A stretch of 64,000 nucleotides of DNA from Nitrospira japonica (GTDB lineage Bacteria > Nitrospirota > Nitrospiria > Nitrospirales > Nitrospiraceae): positions 1,614,876 through 1,678,875 of the forward strand of contig NZ_LT828648.1 of the NCBI RefSeq assembly GCF_900169565.1, written 5' to 3'. The translations under genes and the position numbers were made by a program. Under the pieces are notes generated by a model. That model was not told the DNA's origin and did not search any database. It was given only the letters and a program-made list of their open reading frames with translations. Shown here one piece after another: positions 22,732-30,452 of the stretch (its first letter is position 1; each line of letters starts with the position of its first letter).

Positions 22732-23713
22732 GCGGCTTCTTCTCGCCGTCGGTCTTTTCACGCTCGGGTTCCTCGTCTGGTACATCGGCCCCGCCGAGAT
22801 TTACGACGCCGTTCACAGGCTGGGTCCGGTGGCGATTCTGGCGATCCTCGCCCCTTCGTTCATCATGTATCTGGTCGAGGGGTACGGATGGAAGGTGACG
22901 CTCGAACGACCGGAACGGGTCCCGTTCTGGCGTCTGCTCATGATCCGCATGGCCGGGGAGGTGGTCAATATGACCACGCCGACCGCCTACGTCGGCGGAG
23001 AACCATTGAAGGCGTATCTTCTTCAGCGGCACGGCGTGCCCATGGTCGAGGGATTGGCGTCCGTGGTTATCGCCAAGACCACCATGACGATCGCGCAAGT
23101 CTTGTTCATCATCGTCGGGATCGGCGTCGGCTTGTGGATTCTGGGGCCTGACGGCTCGCCCGGTCAGATCATCACGGCAGCCCTCCTCAGTCTGGGATTG
23201 TTGCTCTTCGGGACGGGGGCGTTTGTGTTGGTGCAGCGACGGGGTCTTTTTACCTGGACATTAGAGCTGATCCGGAAGCTCGGCTGGCGGATTGCGTTTC
23301 TGGAGCGACGGGAAGAACAACTCCGATCACTCGACCGGACAATCCTAAATTTCTATACGAGACGCCGGGGGATGTTCTATCTCTCAACAGGACTGTACCT
23401 TCTGGGATGGCTGGCTGAAGCCATCGAAGTCTATGTCATTATCTATTGCCTCGGCGGCTCGGCTGATATGTTGTCGGCGGTTTCGATCGGCGCGTTATCG
23501 GTTTTAATCAAGGGAGGAACCTTCTTTATTCCCGGAAGCCTGGGTGCGCAGGATGCAGGCAATTTGCTGCTGCTGCGCGCGTTCGGCTACAGCGAAGTCG
23601 TCGGAGTCGCATTCGCGCTCTTGCGGCGGTTTCGTGAACTGGTCTGGATCTCCGTTGGGCTGCTGTGTTTGACGCTGATCGGTAAACCGCAAGGATCGGC
23701 GAATGATTCCTAG
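22724..23713 (+). CDS. LPG-synthase TM / YbhN-type membrane protein, possible flippase
   Basis: A 329-aa polytopic protein of the lysylphosphatidylglycerol synthase transmembrane/UPF0104 family, without the catalytic LPG-synthase domain. About eight hydrophobic segments can be counted. NMTTPTAYVGGEPLKAYLL (about residues 86-104) and GGTFFIPGSLGAQDAG near 265 are conserved family patterns. A GTG start overlaps the preceding stop by 8 nt, so it is coupled to the CDP-alcohol transferase. MprF- and HpnL-type relatives act in lipid translocation or hopanoid handling; here a role in moving the product lipid across the membrane is inference. Confidence 0.72.
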   Translation: MVKRLLLAVGLFTLGFLVWYIGPAEIYDAVHRLGPVAILAILAPSFIMYLVEGYGWKVTLERPERVPFWRLLMIRMAGEVVNMTTPTAYVGGEPLKAYLLQRHGVPMVEGLASVVIAKTTMTIAQVLFIIVGIGVGLWILGPDGSPGQIITAALLSLGLLLFGTGAFVLVQRRGLFTWTLELIRKLGWRIAFLERREEQLRSLDRTILNFYTRRRGMFYLSTGLYLLGWLAEAIEVYVIIYCLGGSADMLSAVSIGALSVLIKGGTFFIPGSLGAQDAGNLLLLRAFGYSEVVGVAFALLRRFRELVWISVGLLCLTLIGKPQGSANDS

Positions 23714-24072
23714 ATCGTGACCCGCTCCCGCTGAATGGCCTGGATCCGTTCCACCATCAGGTCCCACACGAAACTGTGCAGGCGAAGGTTCGCGGTCCGA
23801 TCCATCTTGGTGAATTCGATCCCCGCGCGATTCCCGTCGACCCATCGCACCTCGCCAAGTTCAATGGGGAGAGAATCATGACGATCCGGCAACAGCAATC
23901 TGAGGGCGACGCTCCGTTCATGCGGTAGGGGATTGTCGGTTTGGATCGTGCAGCCTACGGCCGACAGGTTGACGATGACCCCCTCTCCTATCGTAGACAG
24001 TACGCAATACATTGCCGGATAGCTGACCGGAAGGCGGTAGAGCCCGCGATGATAGGGCCGGATGGTTTCCAT
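23710..24072 (-). CDS. PilZ-domain protein
   Basis: A 120-aa PilZ protein, separate from the trio at 13.9-15.2 kb. RGLYR (about residues 9-13) and NLSAVG (about 35-40) are the two c-di-GMP motifs; RLLLPDRHDS and VRWVDGNRAGIEF align with the other PilZ genes. Its stop overlaps by 4 nt the end of the phosphonate operon on the opposite strand, so transcripts converge. Target unknown. Confidence 0.82.
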   Translation of the reverse strand: METIRPYHRGLYRLPVSYPAMYCVLSTIGEGVIVNLSAVGCTIQTDNPLPHERSVALRLLLPDRHDSLPIELGEVRWVDGNRAGIEFTKMDRTANLRLHSFVWDLMVERIQAIQRERVTI

Positions 24073-24133
24073 GATTGGCAGAGTTTAAATGGTTCCCTGC
24101 TCATCGAATATTCCCCGTAAGGGGGGCGGCCGA

Positions 24134-25213
24134 TCACGGATCGACTGCCGGCTTCATAAACGGGATCGCGACCGATTCGGGTTTGAGCATAGTGGGCTGC
24201 CGCATAGCACTTGGTCCTGATGCGGGCCGGCTGAACTCGATCAGTTGTCTGACCTGTTCGACGATGATCTCGGGCTGATCGAAGTTGACGAAGTGAGTGC
24301 TCTTGTCCGCGAAGACCTGACGGCTGTTGGTAGAAAGCTTCAGGAGATCGGCCTGGAGATTCAACCACATGTGGCGGAACCTGGAAAGGTCCACGTCTTG
24401 CGGCATATCGGGCCACCAGGTCGGTCCCGCCGCCGTGACGATGATCAGCGGGAGGTCGCCGAGCAGACCGGCGCGCTTCACTTGGGAGGCGGTGGCTTCC
24501 AGTGACGCCTCTTCATCCGCCATGGTGGCGAAATAGCGAGTTTTTGCCCAACCCGCTCGCAGCATAGGGCGAATATCCGGAGGCGCCCCTTTCTCTTGTC
24601 TGGCGAACAGCGGCGGCAGGACATCCAATGTCAGCATCAGCCGCGTGATTCCGAGCGTGGTGGCCGCTCCCATGATTGGAAAGGCCGTTCTGACCGCAGC
24701 GATGAATTCCCGAAACTCTTCTTCGTCGAATTGTCGTTCGTGGTGAGCGTCGACCAGCACCATCGCGGCGACGTCCTCCCTGTGGGTTTCGTAGTACAGC
24801 CTGGTTACGAAGCCTCCGAGCGAATGGCCGACCAGGATAAAGGGTCCGGAAACTCTCGCGCGGGCGAGCAGGGTATGGAGTTCGTTGGCAATATGCCGGC
24901 CTGTCCGTGGTGACGGCCCGCGCTCGCTCCAACCCAATCCCGCTCGATCATAAGAGCAGACGCGCGTAAGCCGGGCGAGATCGAATTGGATCGTCGTCCA
25001 ATAAAGCGACCAGCCCATATTGGCCGATTCGAGAACGACGGTGGGAATGCCTTCTCCCATACAACGAAGATGGAGTTCGTGTCCGCCGACGTCGACGAGC
25101 CTTCCCGGCGGCGGATACAGTTGAGCGTCCAGGGCCAGATCAACGGCTTGGTATGCCGCTCCGGTTAGGGCGAGCAGCAACATCCCGACGATGAAACGAA
25201 TCAGCCATCGCAT
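24134..25213 (-). CDS. alpha/beta-hydrolase, membrane-anchored
   Basis: A 359-aa alpha/beta-hydrolase. An N-terminal hydrophobic segment (IRFIVGMLLLALTGAAYQAV) probably anchors it, leaving the enzyme outside the cytoplasm. The nucleophile elbow is GHSLGG (about residues 128-133), preceded by the CSYDRAGLGWSE block. Asp is probably in MVLVDAHHE or in a later strand, and His in KSTHFVNFDQ near residue 310. Family members include esterases, lipases and epoxide hydrolases; the substrate is unknown. It is divergent from cstA across a 220-bp region. Confidence 0.78.
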   Translation of the reverse strand: MRWLIRFIVGMLLLALTGAAYQAVDLALDAQLYPPPGRLVDVGGHELHLRCMGEGIPTVVLESANMGWSLYWTTIQFDLARLTRVCSYDRAGLGWSERGPSPRTGRHIANELHTLLARARVSGPFILVGHSLGGFVTRLYYETHREDVAAMVLVDAHHERQFDEEEFREFIAAVRTAFPIMGAATTLGITRLMLTLDVLPPLFARQEKGAPPDIRPMLRAGWAKTRYFATMADEEASLEATASQVKRAGLLGDLPLIIVTAAGPTWWPDMPQDVDLSRFRHMWLNLQADLLKLSTNSRQVFADKSTHFVNFDQPEIIVEQVRQLIEFSRPASGPSAMRQPTMLKPESVAIPFMKPAVDP

Positions 25214-25433
25214 ACGATGTCAGTCGACCTCTTCCGCCATTCCGTGAAGATGTCCTCGACTCGCCGGCCAAGCTCTCAGGAGGTCATGTGGCATGACGAG
25301 TCATAGCTTTTTAGCGCACTTCTTCCGCGTATGGCCTAGTAGACTCCCTTGAAAATGTGAAGATCTGTACGAGGTCTGGCAGATACTTTCGTCCACCATT
25401 TCCCTTCTTTTCCATCCGGATCTTTATGATAGG
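25214..25433. other. divergent intergenic region, hydrolase/cstA
   Basis: About 220 bp that must hold promoters for both genes. It contains one perfect inverted repeat, GTCATG-TGG-CATGAC (25283-25297), a plausible operator. TATGAT at 25425-25430 lies too close to the cstA ATG for a confident -10 call. No other structure is visible. Confidence 0.4.
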
Positions 25434-27449
25434 ATGCCGCGAATGTCGGTCATGATGCGTGCGACTTGGATATTGCTCGCCGTACTGGGGGCGGTGGCGT
25501 TCGGTTTCGTCGGCGGTCTTATCAATCCCAACGAAAAAGTGAACGGGCTCTGGCTCGTCGTCGCGGCGGCCTGTTTGTACGTGCTGGCCTACCGGTTCTA
25601 CGGACGCTGGCTCGCCAGCAGGGTCATGGAGTTGAATGACCGGCGGATTACTCCTGCCGTCCGTTTGAATGACGGCGTGAATTTTCACCCGACCAACAAG
25701 GTTGTCCTGTTCGGGCATCACTTCGCGGCCATCGCGGGCGCCGGCCCGCTCTTGGGGCCGGTACTCGCCGCACAATTCGGGTTCCTTCCCGGGTTTCTCT
25801 GGCTCGTCGTCGGCGCGGTGCTTGCCGGAGCCGTGCAAGACTTCATCGTGCTCGTGGCTTCGATGCGACGAAACGGCCGGTCATTGCCGCAGATCGCGCA
25901 CGACGAGTTGGGAACGATTACTGGAACGGCAACGGCGGCGGCGGTGCTGTTCATCGTGGTGGTCGCTCTGGCTGGGCTCGGATTTGCCGTCGTGAATGCA
26001 CTGTATCACAATGCATGGGGAACGTTTACGATTGCCATGACGATTCCCATCGGATTCTTGATGGGATTTTATCTTCATCGGTTTCGCCCCGGGGCGGTTG
26101 CCGAGGTGACAATACTGGGGGTGATATTGCTGGTGCTAGCGGTGCTGGGCGGGCGCGTGGTTGCCCAGTCGACTTATGCCTGGATGTTTGAACTCGACAA
26201 GATCACGCTTGTGTGGACGCTTGCCGGGTACGGCCTCCTGGCCTCGGTGTTGCCTGGATGGATGCTATTGGTACCGCGCGGATATCTCTCCACATTCATG
26301 AAGCTCGGAGTCGTCTTCCTTTTGGGATTGGGGGTCATCCTCATGGCACCCACCATCGAAATGCCCCGGGTGACGAGATTTGCCCTCGGCGGAGGACCGA
26401 TCATTCCCGGCTCCCTGTTCCCGTTCTTATTTATCACGATTGCATGCGGAGCGGTTTCCGGCTTCCATTCCCTCGTCTCGTCCGGAACGACTCCGAAGAT
26501 GATCGAACGGGAATCGCATGCGAGGGTGGGGTATGGAGCCATGCTGCTGGAGAGCTTCGTCGGCGTGATGGCGCTCATTGCGGCATCCGTCCTTATTCCC
26601 GGAGATTACCTCGCGATCAACACGACACTTTCAGCCGACGCGCTGGCGGCGCTAGGATTTGCGCCCGTACACATTACTGAACTTGCTCATTTGGTAGGGA
26701 CGGACATCGAGGGGCGTCCAGGTGGTGCCGTGTCGCTGGCCGTCGGTATGGCCTCGATCTTCTCCGCCTTGCCGGGCATGGGTGGCCTGATGGCCTACTG
26801 GTATCAGTTCGCGTTGGTCTTTGAGGCGCTGTTCATTTTGACGACCATCGATACGGGTACTCGGGTTGCCCGCTACCTGGTGCAAGAGATGATGGGGCGG
26901 GTCTATGCCCCTTTCCGGCACATGAACTGGTGGCCTGGGGCTCTGGCCACGAGTGTCCTGGTCGTCGGTGCTTGGGCCTATCTGATAGGGACCGGCAATA
27001 TCTCGACGATCTGGCCGATGTTCGGGGCGGCCAATCAGCTCTTGGGCACGTTGGCCCTCTGCATCGGTACGACGGTTCTCATCAAGATGTGGAAATCTCC
27101 CTATCTGTGGGTGACCGCCGTGCCGATGAGCTTTGTCGGTGTCGTCACGTTGACCGGCTCCTATGAACTCCTGGGAATGTTTTTGAGCAAAGCGGCAAAG
27201 GTCGCAGGCCGTGAAGCGTTTTCTTTGTATCTGGATGCGGTACTCGTCGTGGCGGTTGCCATGTTGGGACTCGTCGTCTTGGGAGACAGTTTCAGGCAAT
27301 GGTACGGATATGTCGTTCGGAAAGAACCATTTACGAGCAGCGAGGTGATCGTCATGGCCGGAGGCGGCTCTGCGGGGCGGGCACAACCGGTCATTCAGGA
27401 CGAAGAGGTCCAGCGAGGCTTTAAGCTTCCGTTCGGGGGCTGCTGCTGA
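25434..27449 (+). CDS. cstA: carbon starvation protein CstA-type transporter
   Basis: A 671-aa inner-membrane protein of the CstA/BtsT family, which includes peptide and pyruvate transporters in enterobacteria. Around 16 hydrophobic segments can be traced. FGHHFAAIAGAGPLLGP (about residues 98-114) is a family signature, as are AVQDFIVLVASMRR and SGFHSLVSSGTTPKMI. The length is slightly below the usual ~700 aa but both ends look intact. Start candidates are ATG at 25434, 25443 and 25452. No BtsSR-type two-component system is adjacent. Likely substrate is a small organic acid or peptide; uncertain in this lineage. Confidence 0.88.
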   Translation: MPRMSVMMRATWILLAVLGAVAFGFVGGLINPNEKVNGLWLVVAAACLYVLAYRFYGRWLASRVMELNDRRITPAVRLNDGVNFHPTNKVVLFGHHFAAIAGAGPLLGPVLAAQFGFLPGFLWLVVGAVLAGAVQDFIVLVASMRRNGRSLPQIAHDELGTITGTATAAAVLFIVVVALAGLGFAVVNALYHNAWGTFTIAMTIPIGFLMGFYLHRFRPGAVAEVTILGVILLVLAVLGGRVVAQSTYAWMFELDKITLVWTLAGYGLLASVLPGWMLLVPRGYLSTFMKLGVVFLLGLGVILMAPTIEMPRVTRFALGGGPIIPGSLFPFLFITIACGAVSGFHSLVSSGTTPKMIERESHARVGYGAMLLESFVGVMALIAASVLIPGDYLAINTTLSADALAALGFAPVHITELAHLVGTDIEGRPGGAVSLAVGMASIFSALPGMGGLMAYWYQFALVFEALFILTTIDTGTRVARYLVQEMMGRVYAPFRHMNWWPGALATSVLVVGAWAYLIGTGNISTIWPMFGAANQLLGTLALCIGTTVLIKMWKSPYLWVTAVPMSFVGVVTLTGSYELLGMFLSKAAKVAGREAFSLYLDAVLVVAVAMLGLVVLGDSFRQWYGYVVRKEPFTSSEVIVMAGGGSAGRAQPVIQDEEVQRGFKLPFGGCC

Positions 27450-27471
27450 CATTGAAATAAAGGAGGCCGAC

Positions 27472-27969
27472 ATGGCCGATCAGTTCTCGTTTGACATCGT
27501 CTCGGAAGTCGACATGCAGGAACTCAAGAATGCGCTCGATCAAGCCGTCAAGGAGATCAAACAGCGGTTCGATTTCAAAGATTCGAAAACCGAGATTCTC
27601 CTGAAAGAAAAGGAGAAGGAGTTGGTCGTCGTATCGGATGACGAGTATAAACTGGCCGCGGTTCAGGAAATCATCAAGGCGAAGTGTGTGAAGCGAGGCG
27701 TCTCTCTAAGAGCGTTTACGCATGGAAGCATCGAGCCGGCCCTCAGCGGGACGGTTCGACAGATATCGAAGATCCAAAGCGGACTCGCCTCGGACAAGGC
27801 GAAAGAGATTGCCAAATCGATCAAGGAGTCGAAGCTGAAGGTGCAGGCCCAAATCCAGGGGGAGCAAGTGCGCATTCTTGGCAAGAGCAAAGATGAACTG
27901 CAGGGAGCCATCGCGTTCCTGAGAGGAAAAGACTTCGGAATCGACATTCGGTTCACAAACTACCGGTGA
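27472..27969 (+). CDS. YajQ-family nucleotide-binding protein
   Basis: A 165-aa member of the YajQ/DUF520 family. FSFDIVSEVDMQELKNALDQA at the N-terminus, then RFDFKDSKTEI and GKSKDELQGAI near the end are diagnostic. Some members bind c-di-GMP (for example the Xanthomonas XC_3703 protein) and others bind nucleic acid or heat-shock proteins. AAAGGAGG precedes the ATG. It lies between cstA and a lipoprotein gene, with short gaps, so the three may be one transcript. With four PilZ genes in this window, a c-di-GMP role is plausible but not shown. Confidence 0.9.
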   Translation: MADQFSFDIVSEVDMQELKNALDQAVKEIKQRFDFKDSKTEILLKEKEKELVVVSDDEYKLAAVQEIIKAKCVKRGVSLRAFTHGSIEPALSGTVRQISKIQSGLASDKAKEIAKSIKESKLKVQAQIQGEQVRILGKSKDELQGAIAFLRGKDFGIDIRFTNYR

Positions 27970-27976
27970 CCGGGAG

Positions 27977-29017
27977 GTGGTGCGGCTCTCCACTATGCGC
28001 CTCGTCTTTCTTCTGCTTTCACTCGTCGCGATCGCAGGGTGCGATCGCAGCGACCCGATTGTCCTTATCCAACTCCATCCAACGAATCCCGACATTATGT
28101 ACGTGGCGACGAACGACTATATCTATAAGACGCGCGACCGGGGACAGACCTGGACGAACCTCTCGCAAGGCATGAGTCATTCGCGGGTCATTTCCATGGC
28201 CGTGGATCCCACGTATCCGGCGACCGTATATGCGGGGACAAAAGGGGACGCCGTGTTTAAGAGCCATGACGGTGGACAGCGCTGGGTTTCGATGCGCTCA
28301 GGGCTGGACGACGCCACCATCTCTTCGGTCGTGAATCAGTTCGTGTTCGATCCGGCGGAGAGCAATCACATTTATCTCGCCACCACAATGGGAGTGTTCG
28401 AGACGAATAACGGCGGGGACAATTGGATCAAGAAAATGGAAGGGATGAAAGAAGTTCTGATGGTCGTGACGCTCGGCATGGATTCCTCGAGGCCGGAAGT
28501 TCTGTATGCCGGCACGAGTGGTGGGGTCTATAAGACCTCGAACAAGGCGGCCCGCTGGGACAAGGTCAACAACGGTCTGGTCGCGCCCGATATGATCAAA
28601 ACTTCCCGTGCACTCAACGTCACCGCGGTCGTCGTCGATCCGTTCGCGTCAGACACGGTATATGCCGCGACGTTAACGGGACTTTATAGAACGACGGACG
28701 GAGCGAAATCGTGGACGCGTATCGGCCAATCGCTTGCCGATCAAATGATCATTGGCATGATCGTGGATCGGACGAAGCAGGGAGTCATTTATATTTCAGG
28801 ACGCGACGGGATCCATCGAAGCGAGGACGGCGGGTCGACCTGGAAGACGATGAATCGCGGGCTTATAACTACAAACGTTCGATGCATTGTCCAAAGTTCA
28901 ACTGACCCCAAAGTGTTCTATGCGGGAACCAACGGGAGCGGGCTCTATCGTAGCGGGGATGGCGGGGAGACCTGGGACGCCATGCCGGCAATCGTCCCGG
29001 TCAAAGCGACGCCATGA
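27977..29017 (+). CDS. Ycf48-like lipoprotein with BNR/Asp-box repeats
   Basis: A 346-aa exported protein whose signal peptide ends at lipobox AIAGC. Start may be the GTG at 27977/27980 or the ATG at 27995, which would give a short 15-residue signal. At least six Asp-box-like motifs follow: KTRDRGQTW, KSHDGGQRW, ETNNGGDNW, RTTDGAKSW, RSEDGGSTW and RSGDGGETW, with one more degenerate copy. This predicts a seven-bladed beta-propeller. The closest named family is photosystem-II assembly factor Ycf48, but nothing else here is photosynthetic, so a general assembly or binding role is more likely. Confidence 0.75.
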   Translation: MVRLSTMRLVFLLLSLVAIAGCDRSDPIVLIQLHPTNPDIMYVATNDYIYKTRDRGQTWTNLSQGMSHSRVISMAVDPTYPATVYAGTKGDAVFKSHDGGQRWVSMRSGLDDATISSVVNQFVFDPAESNHIYLATTMGVFETNNGGDNWIKKMEGMKEVLMVVTLGMDSSRPEVLYAGTSGGVYKTSNKAARWDKVNNGLVAPDMIKTSRALNVTAVVVDPFASDTVYAATLTGLYRTTDGAKSWTRIGQSLADQMIIGMIVDRTKQGVIYISGRDGIHRSEDGGSTWKTMNRGLITTNVRCIVQSSTDPKVFYAGTNGSGLYRSGDGGETWDAMPAIVPVKATP

Positions 29018-29041
29018 TTGACGCGTGTACAGGTAACTGGC

Positions 29042-30112
29042 TTAGTGAGGAGATGTTCCGCGATTCTGCAGGCTAGACCCGACGGACGAACCGCCCAATG
29101 TGGAGCCGATCGTGCTGTCGCTGAGGCCTGAACCGATCGTCGAGCCTCCCAAGGTCGATCCAACCGTGGAGTCCGGCAGATTCGATTCGACGGAAGACGG
29201 GCGAAGGCTGGATCCAACGGCGGACTGATTTGTATTCAAGGTAGATTCTCCTACGGCGGCCCCGGCACGTCCCGTCGTTCCGATTTCGAAGCCCACAGGC
29301 CCGGTAGCACCGATGTCCACGCCAGTCTTCGGAGTCACTCCGAAGTCTGATCCGGTCGTACCTCCTTTCCCGATGGCCGATCCGGTTTTCGGCGTCATTC
29401 CGATTCCCGTTCCTACCGACGGGCTCGCTCCGATTCCCGTCCCGGTCTTGGGGCCGGCGGGAACCGGACGAGGCTGGAAATCGCGCTGAATGGCATCCTC
29501 GAGTTCGTGAATCTTGCGGGAATCTTTCGCAGCTGTGTCGGAATGGCCGCTTGCCAGACGCTCACGGGTTCTTGAGATTTCGTCGAGTTGCGCATGGAGT
29601 CGTTTTAAATCGGCGCGTGCCTGCGCAACCGGAGGAATCAGTTCGCCGATCGTCCAGCCTCGCACCTTAATTTGTTCGCTGAAAAGCCCGGACTGGGCCA
29701 GACTGAGCAGTTCGTTGACCTCGTCTCCCATCGCTTCCACTGCTTCCAGTTCGGCAAGATCGGTCTTACAGCAGGCAAGGAATTTATTGTAGCGCTGAAG
29801 AAAGGAAGCGACCTCCGCTTCAAGATTATCGATTTTGAGCTGGCGGCTTTGCGCACGTCCTGACGTCGCTTTCTTACCAGATTCGTCTTTTTTCTCCACC
29901 AGCGGTACACAAGGTCCGTCGGCTGATCCTTTTCCCTGCGATGCCCGTAACTGTTGATCGGCCGGCCGTCCTTCGCAAAATTCCATGGGCGGTGCCGCCA
30001 ATAATTCCGGCGCACGGGATAGAAAAGCAGCCAAGGAGAGCGCAACGGCCGCCAGCAGTACCTGTCCGCCTCTTTTGATGCTCGTCTGACTGAGATGAGC
30101 GGTAATGATCAT
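29042..30112 (-). CDS. secreted coiled-coil/repeat protein of unknown function
   Basis: A 356-aa exported protein from the ATG at 30112; upstream in-frame starts reach 30211 but would bury the signal peptide. The signal core is VLLAAVALSLAAFLS. The middle third contains a helical region (QLKIDNLEAEVASFLQRYNK, LKRLHAQLDEISRTRERL). The last ~140 residues are low complexity with two repeat types: GxGIGxTPKTG-like units, then SxVGSTLGGSTIGSGL-like units. No domain is recognised. Four Cys are present: one at FCEG, two in LACC and one in GPCVP. It diverges from the dcw promoter and converges on the Ycf48-like gene with a 24-nt gap. Confidence 0.6.
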   Translation of the reverse strand: MIITAHLSQTSIKRGGQVLLAAVALSLAAFLSRAPELLAAPPMEFCEGRPADQQLRASQGKGSADGPCVPLVEKKDESGKKATSGRAQSRQLKIDNLEAEVASFLQRYNKFLACCKTDLAELEAVEAMGDEVNELLSLAQSGLFSEQIKVRGWTIGELIPPVAQARADLKRLHAQLDEISRTRERLASGHSDTAAKDSRKIHELEDAIQRDFQPRPVPAGPKTGTGIGASPSVGTGIGMTPKTGSAIGKGGTTGSDFGVTPKTGVDIGATGPVGFEIGTTGRAGAAVGESTLNTNQSAVGSSLRPSSVESNLPDSTVGSTLGGSTIGSGLSDSTIGSTLGGSSVGSSLQNRGTSPH

Positions 30113-30303
30113 GGTTGAAGTGTCGCCTTCGATCCCCGATCTGTCAAGAAATTGACGGGTCATCGCAGTGGTCCGTTTGATGATTCTCGACATCATCAAT
30201 CCGCCTGCCACTATGCAGAGGAGGGCCTTCCTTTCCTCCTATTCCCATGGCACATGAGGCTGGGGACGACAGCATCGATCGGTAAAGGTGCAATGGGCCT
30301 CCC

Positions 30304-30340
30304 CAGACATCATTATTAAGGAATGCGAATAAGATGTCTG
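30304..30340. promoter_or_regulatory. inverted repeat upstream of the dcw promoter
   Basis: Arms 30304-30317 and 30328-30340: CAGACATC and TTATT pair with AATAA and GATGTCTG, with one bulged base, around a 10-nt loop. It lies 64 bp before the -35 box in the divergent region and could be an operator or a stem-loop. Confidence 0.4.
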
Positions 30341-30404
30341 AACGAAGAAGTTCGGACGGTGAGATTTCTGGATCGGAACCAGTGCATAAGTCTCTGAATT
30401 TCTG

Positions 30405-30432
30405 TTGACAAGACTTTTGTCTAGAGTATACT
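30405..30432 (+). promoter_or_regulatory. promoter of the dcw cluster
   Basis: Consensus TTGACA (30405-30410) and TATACT (30427-30432) with a 16-bp spacer. The spacer contains the small palindrome AGAC-TTTT-GTCT (30411-30422). Expected start of transcription is near 30439. Confidence 0.65.
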
Positions 30433-30452
30433 CCGCCACAGAGTGGGAGAAA

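Noticed and set aside
25286-25306. Six-codon ORF after AGGAGG upstream of cstA, as a leader peptide
   Set aside because: The ribosome-binding site is only 2 nt from the ATG, and no attenuator structure follows.
25425-25430. TATGAT as a -10 box for a leaderless cstA message
   Set aside because: It is 3 nt from the first ATG and no -35 box is found at 16-18 bp.
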